A stretch of DNA of 64,000 nt, from the NCBI GenBank assembly GCA_049700315.1, contig JBNAVN010000003.1, forward strand, positions 1-64,000, read 5' to 3'. A program made the translations under genes and the position numbers. Under the pieces are notes generated by a model, which did no database searches, was not told the origin of the DNA, and saw only the letters and a program-made list of their open reading frames with translations. This document shows positions 26,399 through 35,586 of this stretch, piece after piece (the first letter of the stretch is position 1; every line of letters starts with the position of its first letter). Source of the stretch: JAOAFX01 sp049700315 (GTDB taxonomy: Bacteria > Hydrothermota > Tepidihabitantia > SM23-42 > JAOAFX01).

Positions 26399-26426
26399 AT
26401 TATATCCAGAAGATTTCAAAAGTCAA
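26399..26426 (-). promoter_or_regulatory. Promoter of aminotransferase-deacetylase operon
   Basis: Minus strand TTGACT (26426-26421), 16-base spacer, TATAAT (26404-26399), six bases to ATG 26392. Leaderless. Confidence 0.75.
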
Positions 26427-26497
26427 CCACTATGGGACCTGGTTCCTCCCTCATCAAAGGGTGAGGAAAAGCGGAAAGAAATCTGTTTTTAAGATCA

Positions 26498-26525
26498 TTG
26501 ACATATGCAGGAATTTTCGTATAAT
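26498..26525 (+). promoter_or_regulatory. Promoter of PAS-GGDEF gene
   Basis: TTGACA (26498-26503), 16-base spacer, TATAAT (26520-26525). The ATG at 26548 is 22 bases further, so this transcript has a short leader without a clear ribosome site. Confidence 0.7.
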
Positions 26526-26547
26526 ATGAGTCATTAATGGATTGTCA

Positions 26548-27912
26548 ATGATAGGAAGAAAAAAAACTTCTCAGGCTGAACCAGTTGAAGAAATTGTCAG
26601 ACTTAGAACCCAAATTAAGAAACTACAGGAAAATTTAAGACGTTCTCAGGCAATTATCAAGGCAGTATTTGAAAACTCGCCCGTTGGTATAACCGTACGT
26701 TTGGGTTCAGGAAAATTGGTTTCGTTTAACAAAGCCTGGAAAAAAATCTGGAATTTAACATATCACAAAATCGCTGAGAATGAAAGAAAATCTAAAAACT
26801 GGAATGTCCGACAGAGATATCCATTTCTCAAGGATGCCATACCAAAAGTTCAACGTATCTTTGACAAGGGCGGGGAGATATTTTTGCCAGAAATTCATGT
26901 TGCCAATTCAAAGACCAAATTTGATAAATGGATTTCCCAGCATTATTACGCAATAAAAAATAATAAAGGCCGGGTGGAACACATTGTTACCATTACTCAG
27001 GATATAACCGAACAGAAGCGCACTCTTCTGGCGCTTCAGGAAAGTGAGGCAAAATTCAGAACCATTGTCAACAATGTCAATCTTGGGGTTTATCGTTCTA
27101 CAGTCAAGCCCCCAGGATATTTTATCCAGGTCAATCCTGCATTTGTAAAAATGTTTGGTTACAATTCGATGAAACAGATATTGAAAACTCCCGTAGAAAG
27201 ATTCTACAAAAATCCAAAAGACCGTATGGAGTTCGTTAATGAATTAATGTCAAAAGGAGAAGTCAGAGATCGAGAGTTGCTATTAAAAAAATTTGATGGT
27301 TCACTGTTCTGGGCTTCAATATATGCCAAGGCACATTTTGATGAAAACGGAGATCTTCAGTGGATTGACGGCGTGATTGAAGATATTACTGAACGGAAGA
27401 GAATGACTGAGACTTTGCACGCCCTCTCATTTACTGATGAACTCACCGGATTATACAACCGTCGGGGATTTCTTACTTTGACTGAACATCAAATGAAAAT
27501 CGCTGATAGGACCAAAAAACCAATGTTTCTGCTCTTTGTGGATATGGATAATCTTAAAGATATTAATGATGAATATGGGCATCCTATGGGTGACCAGGCG
27601 CTTATTCAGACAACCAGGATTCTGAAGAAGACATTTCGTGGCTCTGACATCATTGCCCGCATTGGCGGCGATGAATTTGTTGTGTTGACCCTTGAAATGC
27701 AAAAGACAAAAGGCGAGGTTTTCTACAGACGTCTACAAAAAAGTCTGGATATTTTTAACGAATCAGCAAGATTACCTTTTAAGATTGCCCTGAGTGGTGG
27801 ATGGGCTTATTATGATCCCAAAAGACCACGCACCATTATCCAGTTGTTAAAACAGGCAGATAGAATGATGTATTTGCATAAGCAAAAGAAGAAACGACTT
27901 ATTAAGAGTTGA
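26548..27912 (+). CDS. PAS-PAS-GGDEF diguanylate cyclase
   Basis: A 454-residue soluble sensor. An N-terminal coiled coil (about 15-40) leads into two PAS domains (about 42-165 and 168-290; each ends with a D.TE.K.. or DITERK linker typical of PAS-PAC), followed by a GGDEF domain. The catalytic ARIGGDEF is intact, so it should make c-di-GMP. RGSD lies exactly five residues before GGDEF, the inhibitory I-site (RxxD). No transmembrane helix, so it senses a cytoplasmic signal. A type IV pilus operon at 50 kb is a plausible c-di-GMP target. TTG 26542 is an alternative start. Confidence 0.93.
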   Translation: MIGRKKTSQAEPVEEIVRLRTQIKKLQENLRRSQAIIKAVFENSPVGITVRLGSGKLVSFNKAWKKIWNLTYHKIAENERKSKNWNVRQRYPFLKDAIPKVQRIFDKGGEIFLPEIHVANSKTKFDKWISQHYYAIKNNKGRVEHIVTITQDITEQKRTLLALQESEAKFRTIVNNVNLGVYRSTVKPPGYFIQVNPAFVKMFGYNSMKQILKTPVERFYKNPKDRMEFVNELMSKGEVRDRELLLKKFDGSLFWASIYAKAHFDENGDLQWIDGVIEDITERKRMTETLHALSFTDELTGLYNRRGFLTLTEHQMKIADRTKKPMFLLFVDMDNLKDINDEYGHPMGDQALIQTTRILKKTFRGSDIIARIGGDEFVVLTLEMQKTKGEVFYRRLQKSLDIFNESARLPFKIALSGGWAYYDPKRPRTIIQLLKQADRMMYLHKQKKKRLIKS

Positions 27913-28173
27913 TAGTTCATTAAGAATTTTGATTAAAGGGAAGTAAGAATGAGATATCTTACGATAATAATAAAAGAAAAATCATATAGAGGTTTGAGTG
28001 CCGGGAATTATCTCTTGTTATTCAGCAGAGGCACATAATACACAGTTAGAAAACTAATTATCTACTGAAGTAACCGTCTCTGGATTACCGGCCTTCACTA
28101 TCTGGACGCAATGCTGTGTAGTAAATTCATTGGAATCTTATTGACTTAATATCCTAAATATATATAATCTGCT
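27913..28173. other. Spacer before epimerase
   Basis: Gene-free apart from the epimerase promoter at its right end; I see no strong hairpin or repeat. Confidence 0.5.
28141..28168 (+). promoter_or_regulatory. Promoter of epimerase-DUF58-BatA unit
   Basis: TTGACT (28141-28146), 16-base spacer, TATAAT (28163-28168), five bases to ATG 28174. Leaderless. Confidence 0.75.
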
Positions 28174-29106
28174 ATGAAAATACTCGTTACTGGTGGTGCT
28201 GGTTTTATAGGATCGCACATTGTTGATGCTTATGTTAAAGATGGTCATACTGTAGTAATCATTGATGACCTTTCAACTGGTGATATTAGAAATCTAAATC
28301 CCCGGGCAGAATTCTATAGAGAAGATATTTGCTCATCAGATATTGAAAAAATATTTGAAAGACATAAATTTGATGTTATTAACCATCATGCAGCACAAAT
28401 AAATGTGCGTCGTTCACTTGAAGACCCATTGTTTGATGCCCGTGTCAATATCACAGGTTCTTTAAATCTTCTCAATTTATCATCAAAATACAATATAAAG
28501 AAATTTATCTTCTCCTCAAGTGGTGGCGCAATCTATGGTGAACCCGAAAGATTCCCGATTACCGAAGATTACCAACCCGCACCACTGTGTCCCTATGGTG
28601 TTGCCAAACTTGCAGTAGAACACTACATCAAGGTATTCGCGAAATTATACAATTTCAAATATGTTATTCTCCGCTATAGTAATGTTTATGGACCGCGCCA
28701 GATTTCCAAAAGTGAAGCAGGTGTAATATCAATTTTTATTAATCAGATCTTGGAAAAGAAAGAATGCTTTGTGAATGGTGATGGCGAACAAATAAGAGAT
28801 TATGTGTATGTTGGTGATGTAGTAAAGGCGAACCTATTGGCTTTAGATGCTGAATCAAACTATTTTAATATTGGTACAGGCATTGAGACAAGCGTGAACA
28901 AACTCCTCAATGTGCTGGGACAAATATTAAATAAGGCAATACCTCATCAACATCGTGCACCAATACCTGGCGAAGTACTTAAAAATGTTTTGGATTTTTC
29001 AAAGGCAAAAAAAACCTTGGGCTGGGCTCCAGAAATTTCCTTAATAAAAGGCATTGAACTGACATATAATTATTTCCATAATGAAAAACAAGGCAAGATA
29101 TCTTAA
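28174..29106 (+). CDS. NAD-dependent epimerase, GalE-like
   Basis: A 310-residue short-chain dehydrogenase/reductase of the extended type. The Rossmann motif is VTGGAGFIGSH (residues 5-15), SSSGGAIYG contains the active-site serine region and PYGVAK supplies the Y-x3-K pair. INHHAAQ and GDGEQIRDYVYVGDV are typical of UDP-glucose 4-epimerase-like enzymes. It probably makes a UDP-sugar for envelope polysaccharide; the exact sugar cannot be told. The downstream DUF58 gene begins 26 bases before its stop. The start is leaderless. Confidence 0.92.
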   Translation: MKILVTGGAGFIGSHIVDAYVKDGHTVVIIDDLSTGDIRNLNPRAEFYREDICSSDIEKIFERHKFDVINHHAAQINVRRSLEDPLFDARVNITGSLNLLNLSSKYNIKKFIFSSSGGAIYGEPERFPITEDYQPAPLCPYGVAKLAVEHYIKVFAKLYNFKYVILRYSNVYGPRQISKSEAGVISIFINQILEKKECFVNGDGEQIRDYVYVGDVVKANLLALDAESNYFNIGTGIETSVNKLLNVLGQILNKAIPHQHRAPIPGEVLKNVLDFSKAKKTLGWAPEISLIKGIELTYNYFHNEKQGKIS

Positions 29107-29971
29107 TTTAGAAGTTCTTGCCCGTTTATCAAAACTTGATTTAAAGGCAAGATTAGTAGTAGAAGGATTTTTGACCGGATTACACCATAGCCCCTACAAG
29201 GGCTTTTCCCAGGAATTTACTGATTACCGGCCCTATATGCCGGGTGATGAATTGAAAAGTATTGACTGGAAAGTCTATGGCCGGCGTGATCGTTTCTATA
29301 TCCGGGAATATCAAGAAGAAACAAACCTCCGTGCCTACATACTCCTTGATAAAAGCGGCTCTATGGGTTATGGAAGAAATATAACAAAACTTGAGTATGC
29401 AAAATTTCTGAGTGCCTGTCTTGCCTATTTACTATACAAACAACGCGATGGTGTAGGTATTATTACCTTTGATACAAAAATCAACGATTTTGTACCTGCT
29501 TCAGCAAAAAAAATGAACTTTACACGCATTCTCCAGGCAATTGATGGAATAAGTCCAGGTAATGAAACATCTCTCGCCCGAGTTCTATTTGAACTCGGGC
29601 AGAAGATCAAGCGAAGGGCGCTGGTCATAATTATCTCGGACCTTTTTGATCAGCCAAATATGGTTTTGAAATCTTTGAAATCCTTTCGTGCGCGCAAACA
29701 TGAAATAATTGTTTTTCAAATTCTTGACCCTCAGGAGTTTACATTCCCCTTCAGTGAAACGGCAATTTTCCAGGATATGGAGACAGATGAAAATCTTGTT
29801 GTTGAACCCGGTGCAATCCGCGATTCATACCGAAAGAAATTCAAAGAATTCTTGAATTCCTATAATCAGGGAATGCTCGAATCCCGGATAGACTATGAGT
29901 TGGTCAACACGACAGAAACATTTGATCGCGCATTGTTTTCATATCTTCAAAAACGCTCAAGACTTGTATGA
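29081..29971 (+). CDS. DUF58 domain protein
   Basis: A 296-residue DUF58 protein. The DUF58 core (FTDYRPYMPGDELKSIDWKV, spread over residues 46-66) is followed by a von Willebrand A-like domain with MIDAS motif DKSGS (DxSxS) and a later ISDLF. DUF58 proteins usually accompany MoxR ATPases and BatA-like proteins in complexes for envelope stress or metal insertion. Here the BatA-like gene follows with an ATGA overlap, but no MoxR ATPase is adjacent. It overlaps the epimerase gene by 26 bases. Confidence 0.9.
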   Translation: MKNKARYLNLEVLARLSKLDLKARLVVEGFLTGLHHSPYKGFSQEFTDYRPYMPGDELKSIDWKVYGRRDRFYIREYQEETNLRAYILLDKSGSMGYGRNITKLEYAKFLSACLAYLLYKQRDGVGIITFDTKINDFVPASAKKMNFTRILQAIDGISPGNETSLARVLFELGQKIKRRALVIIISDLFDQPNMVLKSLKSFRARKHEIIVFQILDPQEFTFPFSETAIFQDMETDENLVVEPGAIRDSYRKKFKEFLNSYNQGMLESRIDYELVNTTETFDRALFSYLQKRSRLV

Positions 29972-31779
29972 AATTCCTCAATCCTGCATATCTGCCTGGT
30001 CTAATTCTTATTTCCGTTCCCATTATCATCCATCTATACTTTAGAAAAAGACTGAAGAAAATCCCTTTCTCTTCACTGGTGTTTTTGAAGGGTGCTGAAG
30101 CATCAAGATTGAAATGGCTAAAACTGAAGGAAATCCTGATTTTGCTTGCCAGGTGTCTGCTTGTCGCCGCCTTATTTCTGGCCCTTGCCCGACCCCAGTA
30201 CGAAGGTAGAGTCTTCACAGGAAACAAACTCGCATCTGTATATCTAATTATTGACAACTCCTTCAGTATGGGGTATGGTAAGAATTTTGAAACTGCCTTA
30301 GAACAGGCAGAAAAAATCATTAACATATATTCACCGAAAAGTATGTTTTATGTTATTCCAATGTGCGAACAGAAGGATTTCAAATCATTTTGGTGCGACA
30401 AGAGTTCTGCGTCCAGAAATCTGAAGGAACTCAAATTATCAAATTCCACCGGGCGATTGAAAGATTTATATGATAAATTTTTGCACGAAAAAAGTGATTT
30501 GCCAAAGGAATTTATATACATTGGTGATGGTCAGGCAATCAATTTCAAGGGCATTGACACATTAGGCAATTTCTACTGGTTAAGAATACCCCTCGGTAGT
30601 AATACTGCAGTTGAATATGTAATATTAAAAAATCCGTTTATGATACCCGAGCAGAATTATCAAATGACGGTAAGTGTAAGAAACTATTCAACTCATTCAT
30701 ACCAGGGTAAGATCCAGATTTCTGCAGGTAACTATTTTAGTCAGCAGGATTGTAATATTCCGCCGGGACAGGATTATGTAACCAACTTTTCATTACCTGT
30801 TACCCTCCAAAAAGGTGTAGTAAAGATAGACAATGACAGTCTGCCAATTGATAATCAATACTACTTTTGTAAATCTCTTTTGACAAAAACAAAGGTTTTG
30901 ATTGTGGGTAATGACAACTATATTAGATTGGTATTATCACCCTCACAAACGATTAAATCACCATTTGAAATTGAAAATACCCGGGATTTAAAAAGAATAG
31001 ACCTGCGTCCGTTTCAGGTTATCATCCTCAATGGCATTGAAGAAATTACCGAATTTGAAAAATTGAAATTGGCGAACTTTCTTGCACAATCAAGAAATGG
31101 AATGATCGTCTTTCTGGCACCAAAGATCGGCAGACAATTGGCAAGTTTGATTGCTGAGTGTGGTGAAGTTGGTAATTGGATGAATATGGATGGCTACTTG
31201 AATATCAAATCTTATGATACAGATTATCAAGCATTTCAAATCTTCAAAGAGAACCCCGGATTGAAAACTATTAAATTTTTCAGGTTCTGTGAGGTTAAGC
31301 CACGGGGCAATGTACTGGCAGAACTGGATAATGGTATGCCCCTTATTATCAATCAAAGGAATATTGTGGTCTTTGCCACAGAAATCAATGAAAATAATAC
31401 AGATATTATGTATAATCCTAATTTCCTACCATTACTCCATTCACTTATTTATGGACTGGTAAACAGAAATATAGATAGCGAATTTAAAATTGGAGAGAAA
31501 TTCCTCAGAACAGGCTTGATAAAAGGGCCTGAGGGTGAAATTCTGAGTGAAGGTATTTTTTCAAAGCCTGGCTTTTATACAATTGATGGTGAAACACTGG
31601 GTGTCAACATAGATCCGATTGAGAGTAATTTCGCAACAATCAGTCCAGAAATGGCAAAAAATTTAGGAATAAAAACAATTACTATTGAATCATCAGGTGG
31701 GCCCGCAGATTTAACTAACTTTTTTTTGATCCTGGCGCTATGCGCCTTTGTCTGCGAGCTCGTACTTCTTTTGTTGTGA
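29968..31779 (+). CDS. BatA-type VWA membrane protein
   Basis: A 603-residue membrane protein. The BatA N-terminal domain spans residues 1-75 with two helices (about 6-24 and 51-71, including LLARCLLVAALFLALARP). A VWA-like domain follows with DNSFS (DxSxS). The middle (about 230-560) is beta-rich and probably extracytoplasmic, and a final helix (about 582-603) anchors the C-terminus. Family members work with DUF58 and MoxR in aerotolerance or envelope functions. It overlaps the DUF58 gene by ATGA. Its stop is one base from the converging CdaR-like gene. Confidence 0.88.
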   Translation: MKFLNPAYLPGLILISVPIIIHLYFRKRLKKIPFSSLVFLKGAEASRLKWLKLKEILILLARCLLVAALFLALARPQYEGRVFTGNKLASVYLIIDNSFSMGYGKNFETALEQAEKIINIYSPKSMFYVIPMCEQKDFKSFWCDKSSASRNLKELKLSNSTGRLKDLYDKFLHEKSDLPKEFIYIGDGQAINFKGIDTLGNFYWLRIPLGSNTAVEYVILKNPFMIPEQNYQMTVSVRNYSTHSYQGKIQISAGNYFSQQDCNIPPGQDYVTNFSLPVTLQKGVVKIDNDSLPIDNQYYFCKSLLTKTKVLIVGNDNYIRLVLSPSQTIKSPFEIENTRDLKRIDLRPFQVIILNGIEEITEFEKLKLANFLAQSRNGMIVFLAPKIGRQLASLIAECGEVGNWMNMDGYLNIKSYDTDYQAFQIFKENPGLKTIKFFRFCEVKPRGNVLAELDNGMPLIINQRNIVVFATEINENNTDIMYNPNFLPLLHSLIYGLVNRNIDSEFKIGEKFLRTGLIKGPEGEILSEGIFSKPGFYTIDGETLGVNIDPIESNFATISPEMAKNLGIKTITIESSGGPADLTNFFLILALCAFVCELVLLLL

Positions 31780-31780
31780 A

Positions 31781-32695
31781 TTAATAAACAACGACTTTAA
31801 TACGCTGGGGCTTGATATAAACCGAGCTTAAGAATTCAGGCAGGATGATTTCTGGTGAAAGATCGTATTCACCACCTACAAGGTCCGTCGTCTTAATGCG
31901 CAATCCAATGTTTTCTTTTATCAAACCACTGACCTGGCTGCGCGCTCCCTGAACAATAAGCGTGTCTATGGATTGATTGGAAATCCAGATCTTCTGCCCG
32001 GCATTTTTCAAGATATTCACTGGAACATTTGTAAATATCCTCTGGTCTGATGTATCTATTACTACTCTTACTCTTAAATTTTCAGTTGAAAACTTGATCA
32101 AACTGGATACCGGATCAAGTTTAAGGGTTTTTTCAAAAGTTGCAGACTGATTTTTCACATCCAGGGATTCAACACTTACTTCATTCAATTTCTGCAAAAT
32201 CTTCTTTGGTCCTGTTATCTGGATAGTATCAAGCGATTCAATCGTTGATATTGAAAATCCATTTTTCAGAACTCCTTTGATCGGAATCAATGGCTTGACA
32301 GTTTTGCTAACTTTCTCATCAACCTCAACATTGATAAATTTCGCACCATAATTTACCAACACATCCTCTAATGGCATTGCAAGATCCTTTGTAGAAATGA
32401 CATTCTTCCCTGGCACTACCTCAGAAAGATTACACTCTGCTTCTGGTGGATTTGCCCAGATCCCGAAAAGCGCCTTTCCCTTACCACTAAACGAAATCTT
32501 CAATTTTGTTAATGAATCGGTGATAATATAAGCCTCCGGCAGACTCGTATATTTGACTAAGATCTCCCGTTCATAACTATATCTGCCATCAATTGCGACA
32601 AATAGCCATAGTCCAAAGGCAAATAATAATGCCAGAATCTTGCGTGCAGGTTCTAAGGTGAAAAATCCTAAAATTGATTTCAGGATTTTGAGCAT
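31781..32695 (-). CDS. CdaR/YbbR-like membrane protein
   Basis: A 304-residue YbbR-domain protein: one N-terminal membrane helix (about 20-37, LALLFAFGLWLFVAI) and three or four YbbR repeats, seen as recurring IQITGP/LIVQGARS strands followed by V..VDV-type segments. In Firmicutes CdaR regulates the diadenylate cyclase CdaA, but here no cdaA is adjacent; the upstream gene is argF, which it overlaps by 16 bases. A CdaA-regulator role is only a suggestion; a general envelope role is equally possible. Confidence 0.85.
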   Translation of the reverse strand: MLKILKSILGFFTLEPARKILALLFAFGLWLFVAIDGRYSYEREILVKYTSLPEAYIITDSLTKLKISFSGKGKALFGIWANPPEAECNLSEVVPGKNVISTKDLAMPLEDVLVNYGAKFINVEVDEKVSKTVKPLIPIKGVLKNGFSISTIESLDTIQITGPKKILQKLNEVSVESLDVKNQSATFEKTLKLDPVSSLIKFSTENLRVRVVIDTSDQRIFTNVPVNILKNAGQKIWISNQSIDTLIVQGARSQVSGLIKENIGLRIKTTDLVGGEYDLSPEIILPEFLSSVYIKPQRIKVVVY

Positions 32696-33585
32696 AAGAA
32701 TACCATTATGCCCTTTTGTATGTGCAAACGGTTTTCTGCCTGATCAAAAACAATTGAATGCGACCCATCAATCACCTCATCAGTAATCTCTTCTCCCCTA
32801 TGTGCAGGAAGACAATGCATTATTATGTAATCATCTTTCTTTGCATTTTTTAGCAGCATACTATTCAACTGAAAGGGCTTGAATATTTTCTTACGCTGCT
32901 CTGCCTCTGACTCCTGCCCCATTGATGCCCAGACATCAGTATAGATAACATCTGCATCCTTTACGGCCTCTGCTGGATTATCGGTTATTTTCACATTCTT
33001 TGCCTTCTTCAAATATTCCTTGTCTGGTTCATATCCATTGGGCGTGGCAATCTTCATAGGAAAACCGAGCAACGCTGATGCGGCTACAAAGGAATTACAT
33101 ACATTATTGCCATCGCCAACATATGCCAGGGTAATCTTGTTCAAATCACCTTTTTTCTCAATCACAGTAAAAAGGTCGCAGAGTATCTGACATGGGTGTT
33201 CAAGATCACACAACCCATTTATCACCGGTACACTTGCATTTTCAGCAAGCTCTTTGATATGATTATGGCTATACACCCTTGCCATAATCAAATCAACCCA
33301 CCGTGAAAGGTTCTTTGCCACATCCTTTACAGTTTCTCTTTTCCCTAATTGTATATCAGCAGGTGCAAGATATATGGCATGACCACCAAGCTGGGTCATA
33401 CCAGTCTCAAATGTTACCCTGGTCCTCAATGATGGCTTTTCAAATATCATTGCCAGGGTTCTATCTTTCAAAATCTTGTGTTCAATTCCTTTTTTCTGTT
33501 TATCTTTCAGTTCCCGGGTAACATCAAATATCTTATAGATTTCATCCCGGCTCAAATCAAAGATTGAAGTGAGGTCTCTTTTCAC
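32680..33585 (-). CDS. argF: Ornithine carbamoyltransferase
   Basis: A 301-residue OTCase. The carbamoyl-phosphate motif is SLRTR, and HPCQ and HCLPAHRGEE (ornithine-binding and catalytic Cys) are present, together with the aspartate/ornithine loop WASMGQ. It makes citrulline from ornithine in arginine synthesis; the possibility of a related carbamoyltransferase is small given WASMGQE and HCLPAHR. It starts at GTG 33585, with GAGGAG seven bases upstream, 20 bases from its -10 box. The CdaR-like gene follows in the same unit. Confidence 0.95.
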   Translation of the reverse strand: MKRDLTSIFDLSRDEIYKIFDVTRELKDKQKKGIEHKILKDRTLAMIFEKPSLRTRVTFETGMTQLGGHAIYLAPADIQLGKRETVKDVAKNLSRWVDLIMARVYSHNHIKELAENASVPVINGLCDLEHPCQILCDLFTVIEKKGDLNKITLAYVGDGNNVCNSFVAASALLGFPMKIATPNGYEPDKEYLKKAKNVKITDNPAEAVKDADVIYTDVWASMGQESEAEQRKKIFKPFQLNSMLLKNAKKDDYIIMHCLPAHRGEEITDEVIDGSHSIVFDQAENRLHIQKGIMVFLCSKS

Positions 33586-33604
33586 TTTTCTCCTCTTTTT
33601 GATT

Positions 33605-33632
33605 ATTATATAGAATTTCGGACAAAAATCAA
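33605..33632 (-). promoter_or_regulatory. Promoter of argF unit
   Basis: Minus strand TTGATT (33632-33627), 16-base spacer, TATAAT (33610-33605), a leader of about 15-20 bases with GAGGAG, then GTG 33585. Confidence 0.75.
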
Positions 33633-33654
33633 TAGAACAAGTTAAACCAACCCA

Positions 33655-33682
33655 TTGACAAAAGTAAAAAATGCTTTATAAT
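33655..33682 (+). promoter_or_regulatory. Promoter of thrS operon
   Basis: TTGACA (33655-33660), 16-base spacer, TATAAT (33677-33682), five bases to ATG 33688. Leaderless; TTG 33682 overlaps the -10 box and is excluded. Confidence 0.8.
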
Positions 33683-33687
33683 TGACT

Positions 33688-35586
33688 ATGTTGAAGATTA
33701 AGCTTAATGGCAGCATAATGGAAGTCCAGGCAGGTAAGAAGATTGCGGATTTAATAACGGATAAGGATTATATTGCGGCTCGGATAAATGGAGAATTGAA
33801 AGACCTGAATATACCCATCACCGAGAACTGCGAAGTAGAATTGATCAAATCCAGTGACCCTGAAGGACAGCAAATCTTCTGGCATTCAACTTCTCATATA
33901 ATGGCGATGGCAGTAAAGATCCTGTTCCCTGATGCGAAACTTGCCATAGGTCCTGCAATTGACCAGGGCTTTTACTATGATTTCGACCGTCCGAGTCCAT
34001 TTTCCACTGAAGACCTTGCAAAAATAGAAGAGAAAATGTCTGAGATAATCAAAGAAGATATACCATTTGAACGGATTGTAATGACCAAAGAGGCAGTGAT
34101 TGAATTTTTTTCGCGCCGCAGTGAATATTACAAAGTGGAACTGGTCAAAGAAATAAATGATAAAGAAATAAGCCTTTATCGCAATGGAGAATTTGTTGAC
34201 CTCTGCCGTGGCCCGCATATTCCAAGGACCGGACTTGTCAAGGCATTCAAACTTCTCAGCGTTGCTGGTGCTTACTGGCGCGGTGATTCAAGATTGCCTA
34301 TGCTCTCAAGAATATATGGCATATCGTTTACCTCAAGTGAACAATTGAAGAATTATCTACACAAACTTGAAGAAGCACAGAAAAGGGACCACCGCAAATT
34401 AGGAACTGAACTTGAATTATTTTCAATTTTTGATGAAGCGGGCGCAGGGTTGGTTTTCTGGCATCCAAAAGGTACGATTGTAAGAAGATTGATTGAAGAA
34501 TACTGGATCAAACAACATCTGAAAAATGATTATGAATTGATTGCCACTCCCCACATTGCCCGAAGCAATCTATGGCAAACTTCTGGACACTATGATTTTT
34601 ACCGGGATAAGATGTTCACTTTACCGGTTGAAAATGAAGAATATGTCCTAAAACCTATGAATTGTCCGGGTCATATTCTCATATATAAATCAAAGGTAAG
34701 AAGTTATAAAGAACTGCCTATAAAATATGCAGAACTGGCAACCGTGTATAGAAACGAACTTTCGGGAACCCTGCATGGTTTGCTAAGGGTGAGAGGTTTT
34801 ACCCAGGATGATGCCCATATCTTTTGCAGACCTGACCAGATTGAAGAAGAGATTGTAAAAATCCTCCAATTGACCCTGACGATCTTCAAAAAATTCGGCT
34901 TTGAAGATTTTCAGGTGAATTTATCAGTGCGTGATCCAAAAAATAAAGAGAAGTTTATGGGTTCTGATGAAGAATGGCAAAGGGCAGAGAATGGTTTGAT
35001 ATCTGCATTAAAGAAAGTGAAATTGCAATACAAAGTTCAAATAGGAGAGGCAGTATTTTATGGTCCCAAGATTGATATCAATATCCTTGATGCACTGGGT
35101 CGTGCATGGCAGGCAACTACGGTCCAGTTTGATTTCAATCTGCCCAAGCGATTCAGCATTGAATATATGGATGCAAAAGGACAGCACAAAGAGGTTGTGG
35201 TTATCCATCGTGCTTTGTACGGTTCTTTGGAGCGGTTCATAGGAACCCTGATTGAACACTATGCAGGTGCATTTCCTTTCTGGCTTGCGCCGGTCCAGGT
35301 GGTGGTAATGCCCATAACGGACAAGGAAAACACCTATGCCCGGGATGTGTATAATCGGGCTCTGAAACGTGGTTTAAGGGTAGAGTTAAATAGTAAATCT
35401 ATGAAAATAAACTATCGTATCAGAGAAGCAGAGGTCAAAAAAATTCCGTACATCCTTGTTGTTGGTCCCAGAGAAGTTGAGAAAAAGACCATTTCTGTAA
35501 GAAAAAGGGGACGCGGTGACCTCGGCGAAATGAAATTGAAAGATTTCTTCAATCTTTGTGATTCAGAACAAGGGGGTGAAGATTAA
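33688..35586 (+). CDS. thrS: Threonyl-tRNA synthetase
   Basis: A 632-residue class II synthetase: TGS domain (about 1-60), editing domain (about 65-230, with HSTSHIMAMA, and RGPHI), catalytic domain (about 245-530; MNCPGH supplies the zinc cysteine, RGFTQDDAHIFC motif 2), and anticodon-binding domain (about 535-632). Full length. The ATG is five bases after the -10 box and there is no room for a threonine tRNA-like leader, so the translational operator control known from E. coli thrS is not possible here. It overlaps infC by five bases and heads a translation operon. Confidence 0.97.
   Translation: MLKIKLNGSIMEVQAGKKIADLITDKDYIAARINGELKDLNIPITENCEVELIKSSDPEGQQIFWHSTSHIMAMAVKILFPDAKLAIGPAIDQGFYYDFDRPSPFSTEDLAKIEEKMSEIIKEDIPFERIVMTKEAVIEFFSRRSEYYKVELVKEINDKEISLYRNGEFVDLCRGPHIPRTGLVKAFKLLSVAGAYWRGDSRLPMLSRIYGISFTSSEQLKNYLHKLEEAQKRDHRKLGTELELFSIFDEAGAGLVFWHPKGTIVRRLIEEYWIKQHLKNDYELIATPHIARSNLWQTSGHYDFYRDKMFTLPVENEEYVLKPMNCPGHILIYKSKVRSYKELPIKYAELATVYRNELSGTLHGLLRVRGFTQDDAHIFCRPDQIEEEIVKILQLTLTIFKKFGFEDFQVNLSVRDPKNKEKFMGSDEEWQRAENGLISALKKVKLQYKVQIGEAVFYGPKIDINILDALGRAWQATTVQFDFNLPKRFSIEYMDAKGQHKEVVVIHRALYGSLERFIGTLIEHYAGAFPFWLAPVQVVVMPITDKENTYARDVYNRALKRGLRVELNSKSMKINYRIREAEVKKIPYILVVGPREVEKKTISVRKRGRGDLGEMKLKDFFNLCDSEQGGED

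Noticed and set aside
33605..33687. T-box or tRNA-like leader for thrS
   Set aside because: The -10 box ends five bases before the start codon; there is no leader to hold one.
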